Shown: in pieces, positions 1 through 7,936 of the stretch | How the letters are laid out: every line of letters begins with the position of its first letter | Position numbering within the stretch: position 1 is the stretch's first letter | Assembly (NCBI RefSeq): GCF_024213665.1 | Contig: NZ_JANAVP010000011.1 | Span: 62,001-126,000, forward strand | Length of the DNA: 64,000 nucleotides | Direction: 5' to 3' | Source of the DNA: Streptomyces sp. A3M-1-3 | GTDB lineage: Bacteria > Actinomycetota > Actinomycetes > Streptomycetales > Streptomycetaceae | Notes under the pieces: generated by a model | The model's database searches: none | What the model saw: the letters and a program-made list of their open reading frames with translations, nothing else | Told to the model about the DNA's origin: nothing | Position numbers and translations under genes: made by a program

Positions 1-1188
1 GTGCAGCGGCACGGCCGCGTCGGCGCGGTGGGCGACCGGGACCAGCCGGGTGTCGTACGGATGGCCGTGTACGTCGCCGCGTACGGGCGCGGTGTACGGG
101 GGCCGGGGGGCCAGACCCGCCAGCCCCCGCAGCAGCGGCTCGGCCAAGGTCAGCAGCGCGGAAACCGCGGCGAGGGGATTGCCGGGCAGGCCCACCAGGA
201 ACCTCTCCTGGGTGAGCCGGGCCAGCAGCATCGGGTGGCCGGGCCGGACGGCGACCCCGTCGATGAGCAGCTCCGCGCCGGCCCGGCGCAGGACCGGATG
301 GACATGGTCGCGGGGACCCGACGCGGTGCCGCCGGTGGTGACGACAAGGTCGGCATCGGAGGTGGTCACCGCCTTGTGCAGCGCCTCGGCGTCGTCGCCG
401 AGGCGGCGGGTGGCGATCACGTCGGCGCCGAGGGCATGCAGCCAGGGCCCGGCCATGGGGCCGAGTGCGTCGCGGATCAGCCCGTCGCGCGGCCGTCCGG
501 CGGTCAGCAACTCGTCGCCCAGCACGAGGATTTCGACCCGTGGGCGGGAGACGGTGAGCAGTTCGTCGTATCCGGCGGCCGCGGCCAGTCCCAGTACGGC
601 GGGTGTCACCAGCGTGCCGGCGGGCAGCAGCCGGTCGCCGCTGTGGCACTCCTGGCCGCGCGGGCGGATGTCCTGTCCCTGGATGACCTCACGGTCCGCG
701 TACAACTGGCCGTTGGTGTCCGCACGGGCGTGTTCGCTGCGGATCACGGCGGTGGCGTCGGCGGGAACGCGGGCGCCCGTGGCGATCCGGACCGCTTCAC
801 CGTCCGCGAGGGGCGCGGGCCGGTCACCGCCCGCGAGGATCCCGCCCTCCTGGACGATCCACGGGCCGGGCCCTGCCACCGCCCAGCCGTCCATGGCCGA
901 GGTGTCGAACGACGGCAGGTCGGTGAGGGCTTCCAGCGGGCCGGCGAGCACTTCACCGAGCGCCCCGTCGAGGGGTGCCCGCCGGGTACGGACAGGCAGC
1001 GCGCGGGCCGAGCGCGCCGCCAGGGCGCGGGCCTCGGGCCAGCCGGTGGCGCGGTGACGCTGGCCCGGTGCCGAGGCGGCGGCCGGGGTGGGTTCGGGAG
1101 TGGAGGCGGCGGCGGGCTCCGGGACCCGACAGACCAGGGCCAGAGCCTCGTCGAGCTCGCGGTCGTGGTCCCCGTTCGCGGTGCTCAT
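1..1188 (-). CDS. moeA: Molybdopterin molybdenumtransferase MoeA (3' end outside window)
   Basis: The gene inserts molybdate into adenylylated molybdopterin, the last step of molybdenum cofactor synthesis in the cytoplasm. The leftward frame is open from ATG at 1188 to the window edge (396 codons). It contains the MoeA signature SAMDGWAV near residues 97-104 and a MoCF-type segment TTGGTASGPRDHV in the C-terminal half. The start overlaps the mobA stop as ATGA, so the two are translationally coupled. An Ala/Pro-rich stretch of about 40 residues precedes the MoeA fold. The C-terminal domain is incomplete only because the window ends. Family assignment is firm; its exact C-terminus is not visible. 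Confidence 0.9.
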   Translation of the reverse strand, partial: MSTANGDHDRELDEALALVCRVPEPAAASTPEPTPAAASAPGQRHRATGWPEARALAARSARALPVRTRRAPLDGALGEVLAGPLEALTDLPSFDTSAMDGWAVAGPGPWIVQEGGILAGGDRPAPLADGEAVRIATGARVPADATAVIRSEHARADTNGQLYADREVIQGQDIRPRGQECHSGDRLLPAGTLVTPAVLGLAAAAGYDELLTVSRPRVEILVLGDELLTAGRPRDGLIRDALGPMAGPWLHALGADVIATRRLGDDAEALHKAVTTSDADLVVTTGGTASGPRDHVHPVLRRAGAELLIDGVAVRPGHPMLLARLTQERFLVGLPGNPLAAVSALLTLAEPLLRGLAGLAPRPPYTAPVRGDVHGHPYDTRLVPVAHRADAAVPLH

Positions 1189-2024
1189 CCTTCGTCGGCC
1201 CAGCGCGCCGCGAGGGCCGCGGCCTTGCGCGCGGCCTCGGCCACCGCCTCGGGACCGCCTCCGGCCTTCTCCGCCTTCGCCGCCGCGTATCCCACGAGGA
1301 ACGTGGTCAGCGGTGCGGCGGGCCGGGCGACGCCGTGCGCGGCGTCGCGGGCGAGGTCGAGGAGTACGGCGGTGTCGACGTCGAGCTCGATGCCGAGCTC
1401 GTCCTTGACTGCGGTGATCCATTCATCCAGCACGTTCCCATGCTCCCTGATCTGCGCTCGGGCGGCGGCGATGTCGTCCCAGGTGTCGCAGTCGAAGGAG
1501 TCCAAAGGACCCGCGGCGACCCGGGTGAGGTCCAGCTCGGCGGTGAGGAGTCTCAGCGGCAGCCCGGTGAGTCCGCCGTGCTCGGTGGCGAGCAGCGCGA
1601 GCTCGCGGCGGAGCGGCTCGGCACGGTACGCGGCGACCAGGGGCTGGTCGCGCCCGTCGGGGTCGGCGAGCAGCGCGGCCTCCCGGCCGCTGTGTCCGAG
1701 GGCTGCCAGCAGCTGCCGTACGGTCTGCTCCCCCAGGAACGGCAGATCGGCCGAGAGAACGAGCAGGCTCTCGGCCGATGTGCGCCGTACTCCGGCGTCG
1801 AGGGCGGTCAGCGGGCCGCCGCCGGCCGGCTCCTCGCGGGTCCAGACGACCGGTCGGGCGGTGGGCCGCCTGCCGCCGACGACGACGGTGACGCCGGCGT
1901 CGGGGCAGGCACTCAGCACCCGGTCGAGCAGCGCACGACCGCCGACGCTCAGGCCGGGCTTGTCGGCGCCGCCGAGCCGCTTGGCCGCGCCTCCGGCGAG
2001 CACGATCGCGTCATACGCTGTCAT
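1185..2024 (-). CDS. mobA: MobA-like NTP transferase fused to a DUF6457-like C-terminal domain
   Basis: Predicted to transfer GMP (or another nucleotide) to molybdopterin. The N-terminal nucleotidyltransferase fold shows the loop LAGGAAKRLGG followed by DKP at residues 8-22, and the metal-binding SADLPFL segment near residue 95. After about residue 190 comes a separate helical domain beginning LDEWITAVKDELG. From memory this matches the actinobacterial DUF6457 domain fused to MobA proteins. It is the first gene of a mobA-moeA pair with a 4-bp overlap. The total of 279 residues is longer than stand-alone MobA (about 200), which the extra domain explains. The activity could also be for a related cofactor. 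Confidence 0.85.
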   Translation of the reverse strand: MTAYDAIVLAGGAAKRLGGADKPGLSVGGRALLDRVLSACPDAGVTVVVGGRRPTARPVVWTREEPAGGGPLTALDAGVRRTSAESLLVLSADLPFLGEQTVRQLLAALGHSGREAALLADPDGRDQPLVAAYRAEPLRRELALLATEHGGLTGLPLRLLTAELDLTRVAAGPLDSFDCDTWDDIAAARAQIREHGNVLDEWITAVKDELGIELDVDTAVLLDLARDAAHGVARPAAPLTTFLVGYAAAKAEKAGGGPEAVAEAARKAAALAARWADEG

Positions 2025-2082
2025 GCCCCCGAGTATGGCCCTTGCAGATCTTCGGGGGAACGCGGAGCCACGGAGCGGAACC

Positions 2083-2243
2083 AGGGGGTGTTTCTCGGAT
2101 CTCCGTTGGAGGAGGAGCGGGGTCTGGTGCGTGCGATCGCAAGGCGCCGGAGTGTCCTAGTAGCGGAGCCACTCGGGCATTTCGGCAACGCGAGCGGGCG
2201 TGCCAGGGCTCGCGACGCCGCGGAGATCCGAGAAGCACCCCCT
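2083..2243. mobile_element. MITE-like segment with 23-bp inverted ends
   Basis: Positions 2083-2105 and 2221-2243 are inverted copies of each other with one mismatch (core TTCTCGGATCTCCG), separated by 115 bp. The right arm touches the stop codon of bpa. No open frame inside looks real and no transposase is present. The segment fills the gap between mobA and bpa. I see no clear target duplication. It could be a miniature transposable element or a large hairpin acting in the RNA. Confidence 0.45.
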
Positions 2244-2784
2244 ACAGGTAGGGGCCGGAGCGGATGGCTCCGTGGCCGTGCTCGTCATCGTCGTCGGGGT
2301 GCCCGCCCGCGCCCGGCGGCAGTGCGCGGCGCATCTGCTCCAACTGGGCCCGCGCCGCCATCTGCTGGGCGAACAGAGCCGTCTGGATCCCGTGGAAGAG
2401 ACCTTCGAGCCAGCCGACCAACTGAGCCTGGGCGATACGCAGTTCGGCTTCCGAGGGGATCGCTTCGTCGGTGAAGGGGAGCGACAGCCGCTCCAGCTCC
2501 TCGACCAGCTCGGGCGCGAGGCCGTCCTCGAGCTCCTTGACCGAACTCGCGTGGATGTCCTTGAGCCGTACCCGGCTCGCCTCGTCCAGAGGAGCCGCAC
2601 GGACTTCTTCCAGGAGCTGCTTGATCATGCTGCCGATCCGCATGACCTTTGCGGGCTGTTCGACCATCTCCGTCACCGGGACCTCGCGCGACTCGTCATC
2701 GGCGCCGCCGATTGCCATCCCGTCCTGTCCCACCACAAGGACCTGGGGGCTCTCCTGCGACCGTTCACTCCTCGGCATATCCAT
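2242..2784 (-). CDS. bpa: Bacterial proteasome activator Bpa/PafE
   Basis: Ring-forming, ATP-independent activator that opens the 20S proteasome gate and feeds it unfolded proteins, including heat-shock repressors in relatives. The protein has a helical core (residues about 40-150) with the family segments MIKQLLEEVRAAPLDE and LSLPFTDEAIPSEAEL. It ends in GPYL, equivalent to the gate-opening GQYL-type C-terminus of mycobacterial Bpa. An acidic stretch HPDDDDEHGHG precedes the tail. ATG at 2784 is chosen because GAGAG lies about 9 nt upstream; ATG at 2778 is also possible. It is transcribed alone, with a terminator-like hairpin behind the neighbouring permease in its upstream region. Confidence 0.9.
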   Translation of the reverse strand: MDMPRSERSQESPQVLVVGQDGMAIGGADDESREVPVTEMVEQPAKVMRIGSMIKQLLEEVRAAPLDEASRVRLKDIHASSVKELEDGLAPELVEELERLSLPFTDEAIPSEAELRIAQAQLVGWLEGLFHGIQTALFAQQMAARAQLEQMRRALPPGAGGHPDDDDEHGHGAIRSGPYL

Positions 2785-2820
2785 GCCGCCATTCTCTCGC
2801 ACAGATGCGTCTCCACTCGG

Positions 2821-2862
2821 TGTGCCCCCGTACAGAGGTGATCCACCCTGTACGGGGGCACA
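2821..2862. terminator. Hairpin with 15-bp perfect stem
   Basis: Arms 2821-2835 and 2848-2862 (TGTGCCCCCGTACAG and its complement) pair perfectly around a 12-nt loop. It lies just past the stop of the leftward permease gene and upstream of bpa, as expected for the terminator of the ABC operon. Confidence 0.7.
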
Positions 2863-2896
2863 TGGACAGCATCCGGTGCCGTGGATTGCGCCGCTG

Positions 2897-5767
2897 TCAG
2901 CCTGCCGCGCGCCGCGCGACCGCGGTACGGGACCTGGTGACCAGTGCCGCGAGGAGCGCCGCGCCCACCGGTACCGCGATCAGCAGGGCCGCCAGGGTCT
3001 CCCAGGGGACGACGATCGGGACGTACGGCTCCGGGCCGACGGACCCCCAGCCGTTGTCCAGGGCTTCCTGGTGCCACTTCAGCTGCTCACGCCGGTCGGT
3101 GAGCCGCAGCCCGATCGCGGGCAGCACGCCGGCCGCCGAGCCGAGGACGACCCCCATCGCGGCCACCACCCCGCACTGGAACCCGCTCAGGGTCCTGCGC
3201 ACCCGCGGGGGCGCGCCAACCGCGGCGAGGGTCTTCAGGTCGGGCTCGGCGTCGGTCTGGGCCAGGCCGGTGGCGATACCGGCGGCGCCGATGGTGACCA
3301 GGCCCGCGAACACCGTCAGGGCCAGCAGGACGATGCTGTTGTCGCTGGTGAAGCCCTCTTCGATGTGCAGGCCGGCCTCGGTGCCGATCTGGTCGAGTGC
3401 GCCTTCGAGCTTCTGCTTCTGCTCGCTGCTCGGTTGCTGCTCGGTCGAGAAGTACGCGCCCAGCGCGACGGTGGAGAGCCCCGCCGACTTGGCCGCGGCC
3501 GGCGGCACGATCAGTTTCACGCCGTACGACAGGACCGTTTCGGGGGCCTGGTGGACGGCGAACGACTTGATCTCGCCCGGCGCGTCCTTGCCCTCCTCGG
3601 CGGCGCGGTCGGCCTTCTCCTGGTCGGTGATCAGCCGGATGCCGACCTTGCCCTGCTCGACCGTGCGCCGGTCGAAGGAGACGGCCCGGCCGTCCTTCAG
3701 CGCCCGCGCCGACGCGGGGTCGGCGATGGCGAGGGCCTGGAGCAGCTCGGGACCGGCGACGACCACCTCATGCTCGGCGTAGTGGGTGGGCTCCTTGCAG
3801 CGCCAGTCCGCGGCCAGCTTGCGGCGCTCGGCCACGCTGAACTGCTGCTCCACGTTCTCGACTCCCCACAGCGGGCACTGCTTTGCCTTGGGGACGACGA
3901 TCTCGTGGCGGCCGCAGCCCTTCTCGGTGCTGTACGGGGAGCAGGTCGCCTTCCCGACCAGGACCCGGTCCACATCGGCGCGCACATCGACGGAGAGGTT
4001 CTTCTGCACCGCGGCCCGGACGGCCTGCACATCACGGCCGCCTGCCTCGCCGACGATCACGGAGACCGCCCCGTGCGGCAGCTGTGCCCGGTACTCGGCC
4101 CGCTGCTGGGCGTCCTGGCTGGCGGCGTACGTGGCGACGGCGACCGTACCGGCGACGGCGGCCAGCACGGCGGCCACGGCGGGGGCCGTGCGACCGCGGT
4201 TGCGTACCGCGTCGCGCAGGGCCAGCCGCGGGGAGAGCGGCAGCCAGCGGCCGGTGCGGCCGAACAGGCCGACCAGGGCCGGGGTGAGCGCGACCACGCC
4301 CAGCTCGGCGAGGGCGCTGCCACCGGCGACGACAAGGACGCTCTCGGTGCCCACGGCGCCGTACAGGGTGATGGCCACACCCAGGCCCGCCGCGATCAGG
4401 CCGATGACGGGCAGCACCCGGCTGGAGCGGCGCACGCCGCGGCGGCCGGTGAGCGAGGCCAGGACGGTCTGCCGGGAGGCGGTGATGGCCGGGACGATTG
4501 CGGCCAGCACACCGGTGAGCACGGCGAGGAGTGCGATGCCGAGCAGTTCCAGCGGGCGGATGTCGAAGCTGCCGAACCGCTTGCCCATGTAGCCCTCGAG
4601 CACCGGTTGCAGCGCGAAGGTGAGCAGCAGGCCGAGCACCGTTCCGACGACCGCGGCGGCGACTCCGATGACCAGGCCGCCGGAGAGGACGATGGCGCGG
4701 ATGTGGCGGCGGTCGCCGCCGTTGGCGCCGACCAGGCCGAGCTGCCGGCGGGAGCGGCGCGCGCCCACCGCGAAGGCGGGTCCGGCGAGCAGGCAGATCT
4801 CCAGCATGGCGAGGCCGACGACGGTGCCGACCGCTGCGAGCGCCGCGGCCTTGGCCGCCGTGCTCTCCTCGAAGTTGCTCCAGCCGTCCTCCTGGTAGAG
4901 CGGCACGTCGGAGTCGGCGGGCGGGTCGAGGGAGACGGCCCGGGACACCACCTGGACGCCCTTGGTGTTGGCCTCCTTGACCATGTTCCACGTGAAACCA
5001 TCGCCGCCGACGCTGACCAGATACGAACTGCTGGACCCGGTGTCGGGCAGGCCGTCGGCCGCCAGGCCCTTGTCGAGCGGCGACAGGAAGGTTCCGGGGG
5101 GCGCGTTGATCTCGTCGGTGCCGAGTGCGTCGGGGAGTTCGTACGCACCGACGATCCGGAACTCGGTGTCCAGGCCGCGGGCGGTGACCTTGGAGCCCAC
5201 ATGCAGTCCGCTGGACTCCAGGAAGCGGGTGGTCGCGGCGACCTCGCCGGCCTTCTTGGGGAACCGGCCACGGTCGAGGACCATGATGCCCTTGGCCATC
5301 GGGTCGTTGCCGTCCAGCTCACGGATGTCGGTGGTGAGCAGTCCGTGCTTGGTACGGATCTTGCCGGTGCCGTTGGAGTCCCTGAGGGACTTGGCCCCGG
5401 GCGGGATCGCCGCCCTGATGTCCGTGGCGCCCTCGGGCCAGGGCTCGTCGTCGAAGTTCCCGACCGGCATGGAGCTGAGGCCCGGCGGGTCCTGATAGAT
5501 GGGCACACCGCCCATGCCCGTCCCGGACATCCGGGCGTCTGCCGCGCCGAGGGAGCGCTCCAGCTTCTGCTCGGTGGACAGTTCGGCACTGCGCAGCGTC
5601 AGATCGGCGGCGCTCACCCCGAGGATCGGCAGGGCGATCATGGCGAGGACGAGCGAGCTGCGTCCCTTGGAGCGCCAGGCGTCGCGGCGGGCGATCCGCA
5701 CCGCGGCCACCCATGAGTGCAGTGTCATTCTGGGGGACGACCCCCAGGCCCCCGATGTGGATTTCAC
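2897..5767 (-). CDS. FtsX/MacB-type ABC transporter permease
   Basis: Large (956 residue) permease of the FtsX superfamily, partner of the ATPase encoded just upstream. It has an N-terminal membrane segment (SSLVLAMIALPILGVSAAD, around residues 37-55), a long extracytoplasmic region, two FtsX-like four-helix modules and further helices at the C-terminus. Such permeases export peptides or lipids, or drive cell-wall signalling; the substrate cannot be read here. The GTG at 5767 overlaps the ATPase stop (GTGA). ATG at 5728 is an alternative, because a CTGGGGG/CCCCCAG hairpin occupies the extra 13 codons. The PadR-ATPase-permease order suggests PadR-controlled export, as in antibiotic-responsive systems. 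Confidence 0.88.
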   Translation of the reverse strand: MKSTSGAWGSSPRMTLHSWVAAVRIARRDAWRSKGRSSLVLAMIALPILGVSAADLTLRSAELSTEQKLERSLGAADARMSGTGMGGVPIYQDPPGLSSMPVGNFDDEPWPEGATDIRAAIPPGAKSLRDSNGTGKIRTKHGLLTTDIRELDGNDPMAKGIMVLDRGRFPKKAGEVAATTRFLESSGLHVGSKVTARGLDTEFRIVGAYELPDALGTDEINAPPGTFLSPLDKGLAADGLPDTGSSSSYLVSVGGDGFTWNMVKEANTKGVQVVSRAVSLDPPADSDVPLYQEDGWSNFEESTAAKAAALAAVGTVVGLAMLEICLLAGPAFAVGARRSRRQLGLVGANGGDRRHIRAIVLSGGLVIGVAAAVVGTVLGLLLTFALQPVLEGYMGKRFGSFDIRPLELLGIALLAVLTGVLAAIVPAITASRQTVLASLTGRRGVRRSSRVLPVIGLIAAGLGVAITLYGAVGTESVLVVAGGSALAELGVVALTPALVGLFGRTGRWLPLSPRLALRDAVRNRGRTAPAVAAVLAAVAGTVAVATYAASQDAQQRAEYRAQLPHGAVSVIVGEAGGRDVQAVRAAVQKNLSVDVRADVDRVLVGKATCSPYSTEKGCGRHEIVVPKAKQCPLWGVENVEQQFSVAERRKLAADWRCKEPTHYAEHEVVVAGPELLQALAIADPASARALKDGRAVSFDRRTVEQGKVGIRLITDQEKADRAAEEGKDAPGEIKSFAVHQAPETVLSYGVKLIVPPAAAKSAGLSTVALGAYFSTEQQPSSEQKQKLEGALDQIGTEAGLHIEEGFTSDNSIVLLALTVFAGLVTIGAAGIATGLAQTDAEPDLKTLAAVGAPPRVRRTLSGFQCGVVAAMGVVLGSAAGVLPAIGLRLTDRREQLKWHQEALDNGWGSVGPEPYVPIVVPWETLAALLIAVPVGAALLAALVTRSRTAVARRAAG

Positions 5768-6504
5768 TGACCGGCCGCCTGCCCCGAGAGCAGCGAGTCG
5801 GCCTGGCTGCGCAGTGTCTCGTCGACGACGGCGCCGTCACGAAGGAAGACCACCCGGTCCGCCCAGGCCGCGAAGCGCGGCTCGTGGGTGACGAGGATGC
5901 CGGCGGCGCCCGCGTCGCAGCGGGACCGCAGCAGGGCGAGCACGGACTCGCCGGTCTCGGAGTCCAGTGCGCCGGTCGGCTCGTCGGCGAGGACCAGCCG
6001 GCGGTCGCCGACCAGGGCGCGGGCGATGGCGACGCGCTGCTGCTGGCCGCCCGACATCTCGTCGGGGAAGCGGTCGGCGAGGTCGCCGAGGCCCATCTCC
6101 TCCAGCGCCGCCACGGCGCTGACACGGGCCTTGCGGGCGGAGATCCCGTCGAGTTCGCGCGGCAGGGCGACGTTCTCGGCGGCGGTCAGCGCCGGTATGA
6201 GGTTGTAGTCCTGGAAGACGTAGCCGATGCTGCGCCGGCGCAGCGCGGCGAGTTGCTTGCGGCTCGCGGTGGTGATGTCCGTGCCTTCGACCACGACCCG
6301 CCCCGAGGTGGGGGTGTCGAGACCGCCCGCGATGGTGAGCAGGGTGGACTTGCCGGAGCCGGACGGGCCCATGACGGCGACGAGTTCACCGGGGAAGACG
6401 GAGAGGTCGACGCCGCGCAGGGCGTGCACCTCGGTGGCGCCACTGCCGTGGACCCGGGTCAGCTGCTGGAGTTGCAGCACGGGCTGATGGGACTGGTCGG
6501 GCAT
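5764..6504 (-). CDS. ABC transporter ATP-binding protein
   Basis: ATPase subunit energising the adjacent FtsX-type permease. It shows Walker A GPSGSGKS (46-53), Q-loop VFQDYN (97-102), signature SGGQQQR (151-157) and Walker B LVLADEPTGALD (170-181), with the MacB/LolD-type ending of Walker B. Its 246 residues are the normal family length. The start ATG at 6504 is preceded by an AGGGGGGAA-type ribosome site. A perfect 8-6-8 inverted repeat lies 26-47 bp upstream, a likely control site. It is the second gene of a PadR-ATPase-permease operon. Confidence 0.93.
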   Translation of the reverse strand: MPDQSHQPVLQLQQLTRVHGSGATEVHALRGVDLSVFPGELVAVMGPSGSGKSTLLTIAGGLDTPTSGRVVVEGTDITTASRKQLAALRRRSIGYVFQDYNLIPALTAAENVALPRELDGISARKARVSAVAALEEMGLGDLADRFPDEMSGGQQQRVAIARALVGDRRLVLADEPTGALDSETGESVLALLRSRCDAGAAGILVTHEPRFAAWADRVVFLRDGAVVDETLRSQADSLLSGQAAGQ

Positions 6505-6529
6505 GGAAGGGTTCCCCCCTGGAGGCGCG

Positions 6530-6551
6530 CAGGCACATACGCGTGTGCCTG
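6530..6551. promoter_or_regulatory. Inverted repeat upstream of ABC operon
   Basis: CAGGCACA and TGTGCCTG face each other across TACGCG, between the PadR gene and the ATPase gene. It contains ACATAC, also present near the PadR start. Candidate PadR operator or attenuator stem; inferred only. Confidence 0.4.
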
Positions 6552-6582
6552 TACGTGGTGGATGGTTCGGCCGCGCCGCGCG

Positions 6583-7248
6583 TCAGCGCCGTGCGGCCCG
6601 GGTCGTGGTCTGGGGTGCGGTGGTCGGAGCGGCAGCCGGAGTGGCCGGACGGCCGGGAGCCGGAGGGGCCACCGCACCGGCCCCTCCGGCTCCCCGCTCG
6701 GCCAGGACGGAGAGCCGGACAAGTCGGGACTCGGAGTGATCGAGCCAGCGGGCCTCGGCCTCGGTCTGGAAGATCAGCTGCTCCAGTACGAGCAGCCACG
6801 CCACGTCGTCACGCTCCCGCGCCCCGCCGGTCTCGATGGCGGCGAGCGCCTGGGCCTTGAGCCGGGTGTAGTCCTGCATGGCCTTGACCGTCGCGTGGCG
6901 CTGGGCCTGGATGACGGCGCGGATGTCGACGCCCGGTGCCCCGACCGCCATCGCGAGCTTGATGGACAGTTCGTCACGGGGCGGGCTCGTGCGGTCGACC
7001 GGCCGCTCGTACCAGCTGTGCAGTTCCTCGCGCCCCGCGTCGGTGATCGCGTAGAGCGCGTGCCCCGCGTCGTCCTCGCCGCTGGGGACCACCATGCCGT
7101 CGCGTTCGAACCGGCCGAGGGTCGTGTAGACCTGCCCGACGTTCAGCGGCCAGGTCGCACCGGTGCGCGATTCGAACTCGGTGCGGAGCTGTGAGCCGTA
7201 GCGGGGGCCGCGCTCGAGGAGGGCGAGTAGCCCGTGGCGAATCGACAT
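6583..7248 (-). CDS. PadR family transcriptional regulator
   Basis: Winged-helix repressor of the PadR type, expected to bind DNA as a dimer and to respond to a ligand or export substrate. The N-terminal domain begins MSIRHGLLALLERGPRYGSQL and contains the recognition region GQVYTTLGRFERDGMV (residues about 38-53). A helical C-terminal domain follows (residues 95-180), then a low-complexity Ala/Pro/Thr tail of about 40 residues. ATG at 7248 is the start because the PadR fold begins there. The start codon sits inside a CATACT-C-AGTATG palindrome, consistent with autoregulation and perhaps a leaderless transcript. It lies 78 bp upstream of the ABC genes. Confidence 0.9.
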   Translation of the reverse strand: MSIRHGLLALLERGPRYGSQLRTEFESRTGATWPLNVGQVYTTLGRFERDGMVVPSGEDDAGHALYAITDAGREELHSWYERPVDRTSPPRDELSIKLAMAVGAPGVDIRAVIQAQRHATVKAMQDYTRLKAQALAAIETGGARERDDVAWLLVLEQLIFQTEAEARWLDHSESRLVRLSVLAERGAGGAGAVAPPAPGRPATPAAAPTTAPQTTTRAARR

Positions 7249-7258
7249 ACTCAGTATG
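7246..7258. promoter_or_regulatory. Palindrome over the PadR start codon
   Basis: CATACT and AGTATG flank a single C and cover the PadR start. PadR proteins are known to bind ATAC/GTAT-rich dyads. A TTGTCA hexamer lies 20 bp upstream on the coding strand. Autorepression is inferred. Confidence 0.45.
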
Positions 7259-7323
7259 TGTACCGGGTATGCCGGGGCTGACAACCGTCTTGGGGTGTAC
7301 ATCTCAAGGGGGAGGACGCGCGG

Positions 7324-7797
7324 TCAGCCGCGGCGCAGCCGCACTCCCAGGAACGCGAGGCCCAGTCCGACCAGCGCAAGCCCGACGCCGAGCGCCATCA
7401 CATGGATCCCGGTCCCGGGAGGCTCGGTCACCGAGCGCCCCGGACCGATCGCCGACACGCCCGGCGAGCTGCGGGCAGGGGCGGGGGTCGGGGGCAGCGC
7501 GGGGGCCGTCGAAGAGGTCGAAGGCGCGGGTGTCGGCGCGGCGGGTGACGGCTGGGAATGCTCAGGTACCGATTCCTCGGCGGGTTCCAGCAGGCTGAGC
7601 GGCGGCGGCGGCGCAGGCGCCCGCCCGGGCCGGACCCGCCCTTCCCCCGCCATGCGTCCCGCGAGTTCGCCCGACCAGGTGTCGGCGAGTCGCCCGGTGC
7701 CGGGCTCGGGATCGACGGCGTACGTGAGAGGCGTCGGCATGAGCACCCCCACCAACAGCGCTGAGGCCACGCACCGCGAGCGGAACTGTGGAGTCAC
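7324..7797 (-). CDS. Small secreted or surface-anchored Pro-rich protein
   Basis: No known enzymatic domain. From GTG at 7797 (GGGAGGGG ribosome site about 6-9 nt upstream) the protein has 157 residues: a signal-peptide-like start (VTPQFRSRCVASALLVGVLM), a Pro/Ala/Ser-rich middle, and a C-terminal membrane segment (VMALGVGLALVGLGLAFLGV) ending RLRRG. That is a signal peptide plus tail-anchor layout without an LPXTG motif. It probably displays a flexible extracytoplasmic stalk. It precedes the PadR gene by 75 bp and may share its transcript. Function unknown. Confidence 0.65.
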   Translation of the reverse strand: MTPQFRSRCVASALLVGVLMPTPLTYAVDPEPGTGRLADTWSGELAGRMAGEGRVRPGRAPAPPPPLSLLEPAEESVPEHSQPSPAAPTPAPSTSSTAPALPPTPAPARSSPGVSAIGPGRSVTEPPGTGIHVMALGVGLALVGLGLAFLGVRLRRG

Positions 7798-7936
7798 GGG
7801 GTGCCCCCTCCCGTACCGAGCCGCCGAGGTTTCGGACTCAGCGTCACACGGAAGGACAATTCCGGCATCCCGGGCGCGTCGGGCGGCGAAAGGACCAAAC
7901 GGCGGAAGGGCCAAACGGGGGAAGGCGGAGGAGGGA

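Noticed and set aside
1..2160. Long rightward open frame opposite moeA and mobA
   Set aside because: The leftward strand encodes clear MoeA and MobA motifs; the rightward text is Arg/Gly/Ala-rich with no domain, an effect of GC-rich codons.
2471..5716. 1,081-codon rightward frame opposite the permease
   Set aside because: Composition is repetitive Gly/Asp/Arg; the permease on the other strand has membrane helices and FtsX motifs.
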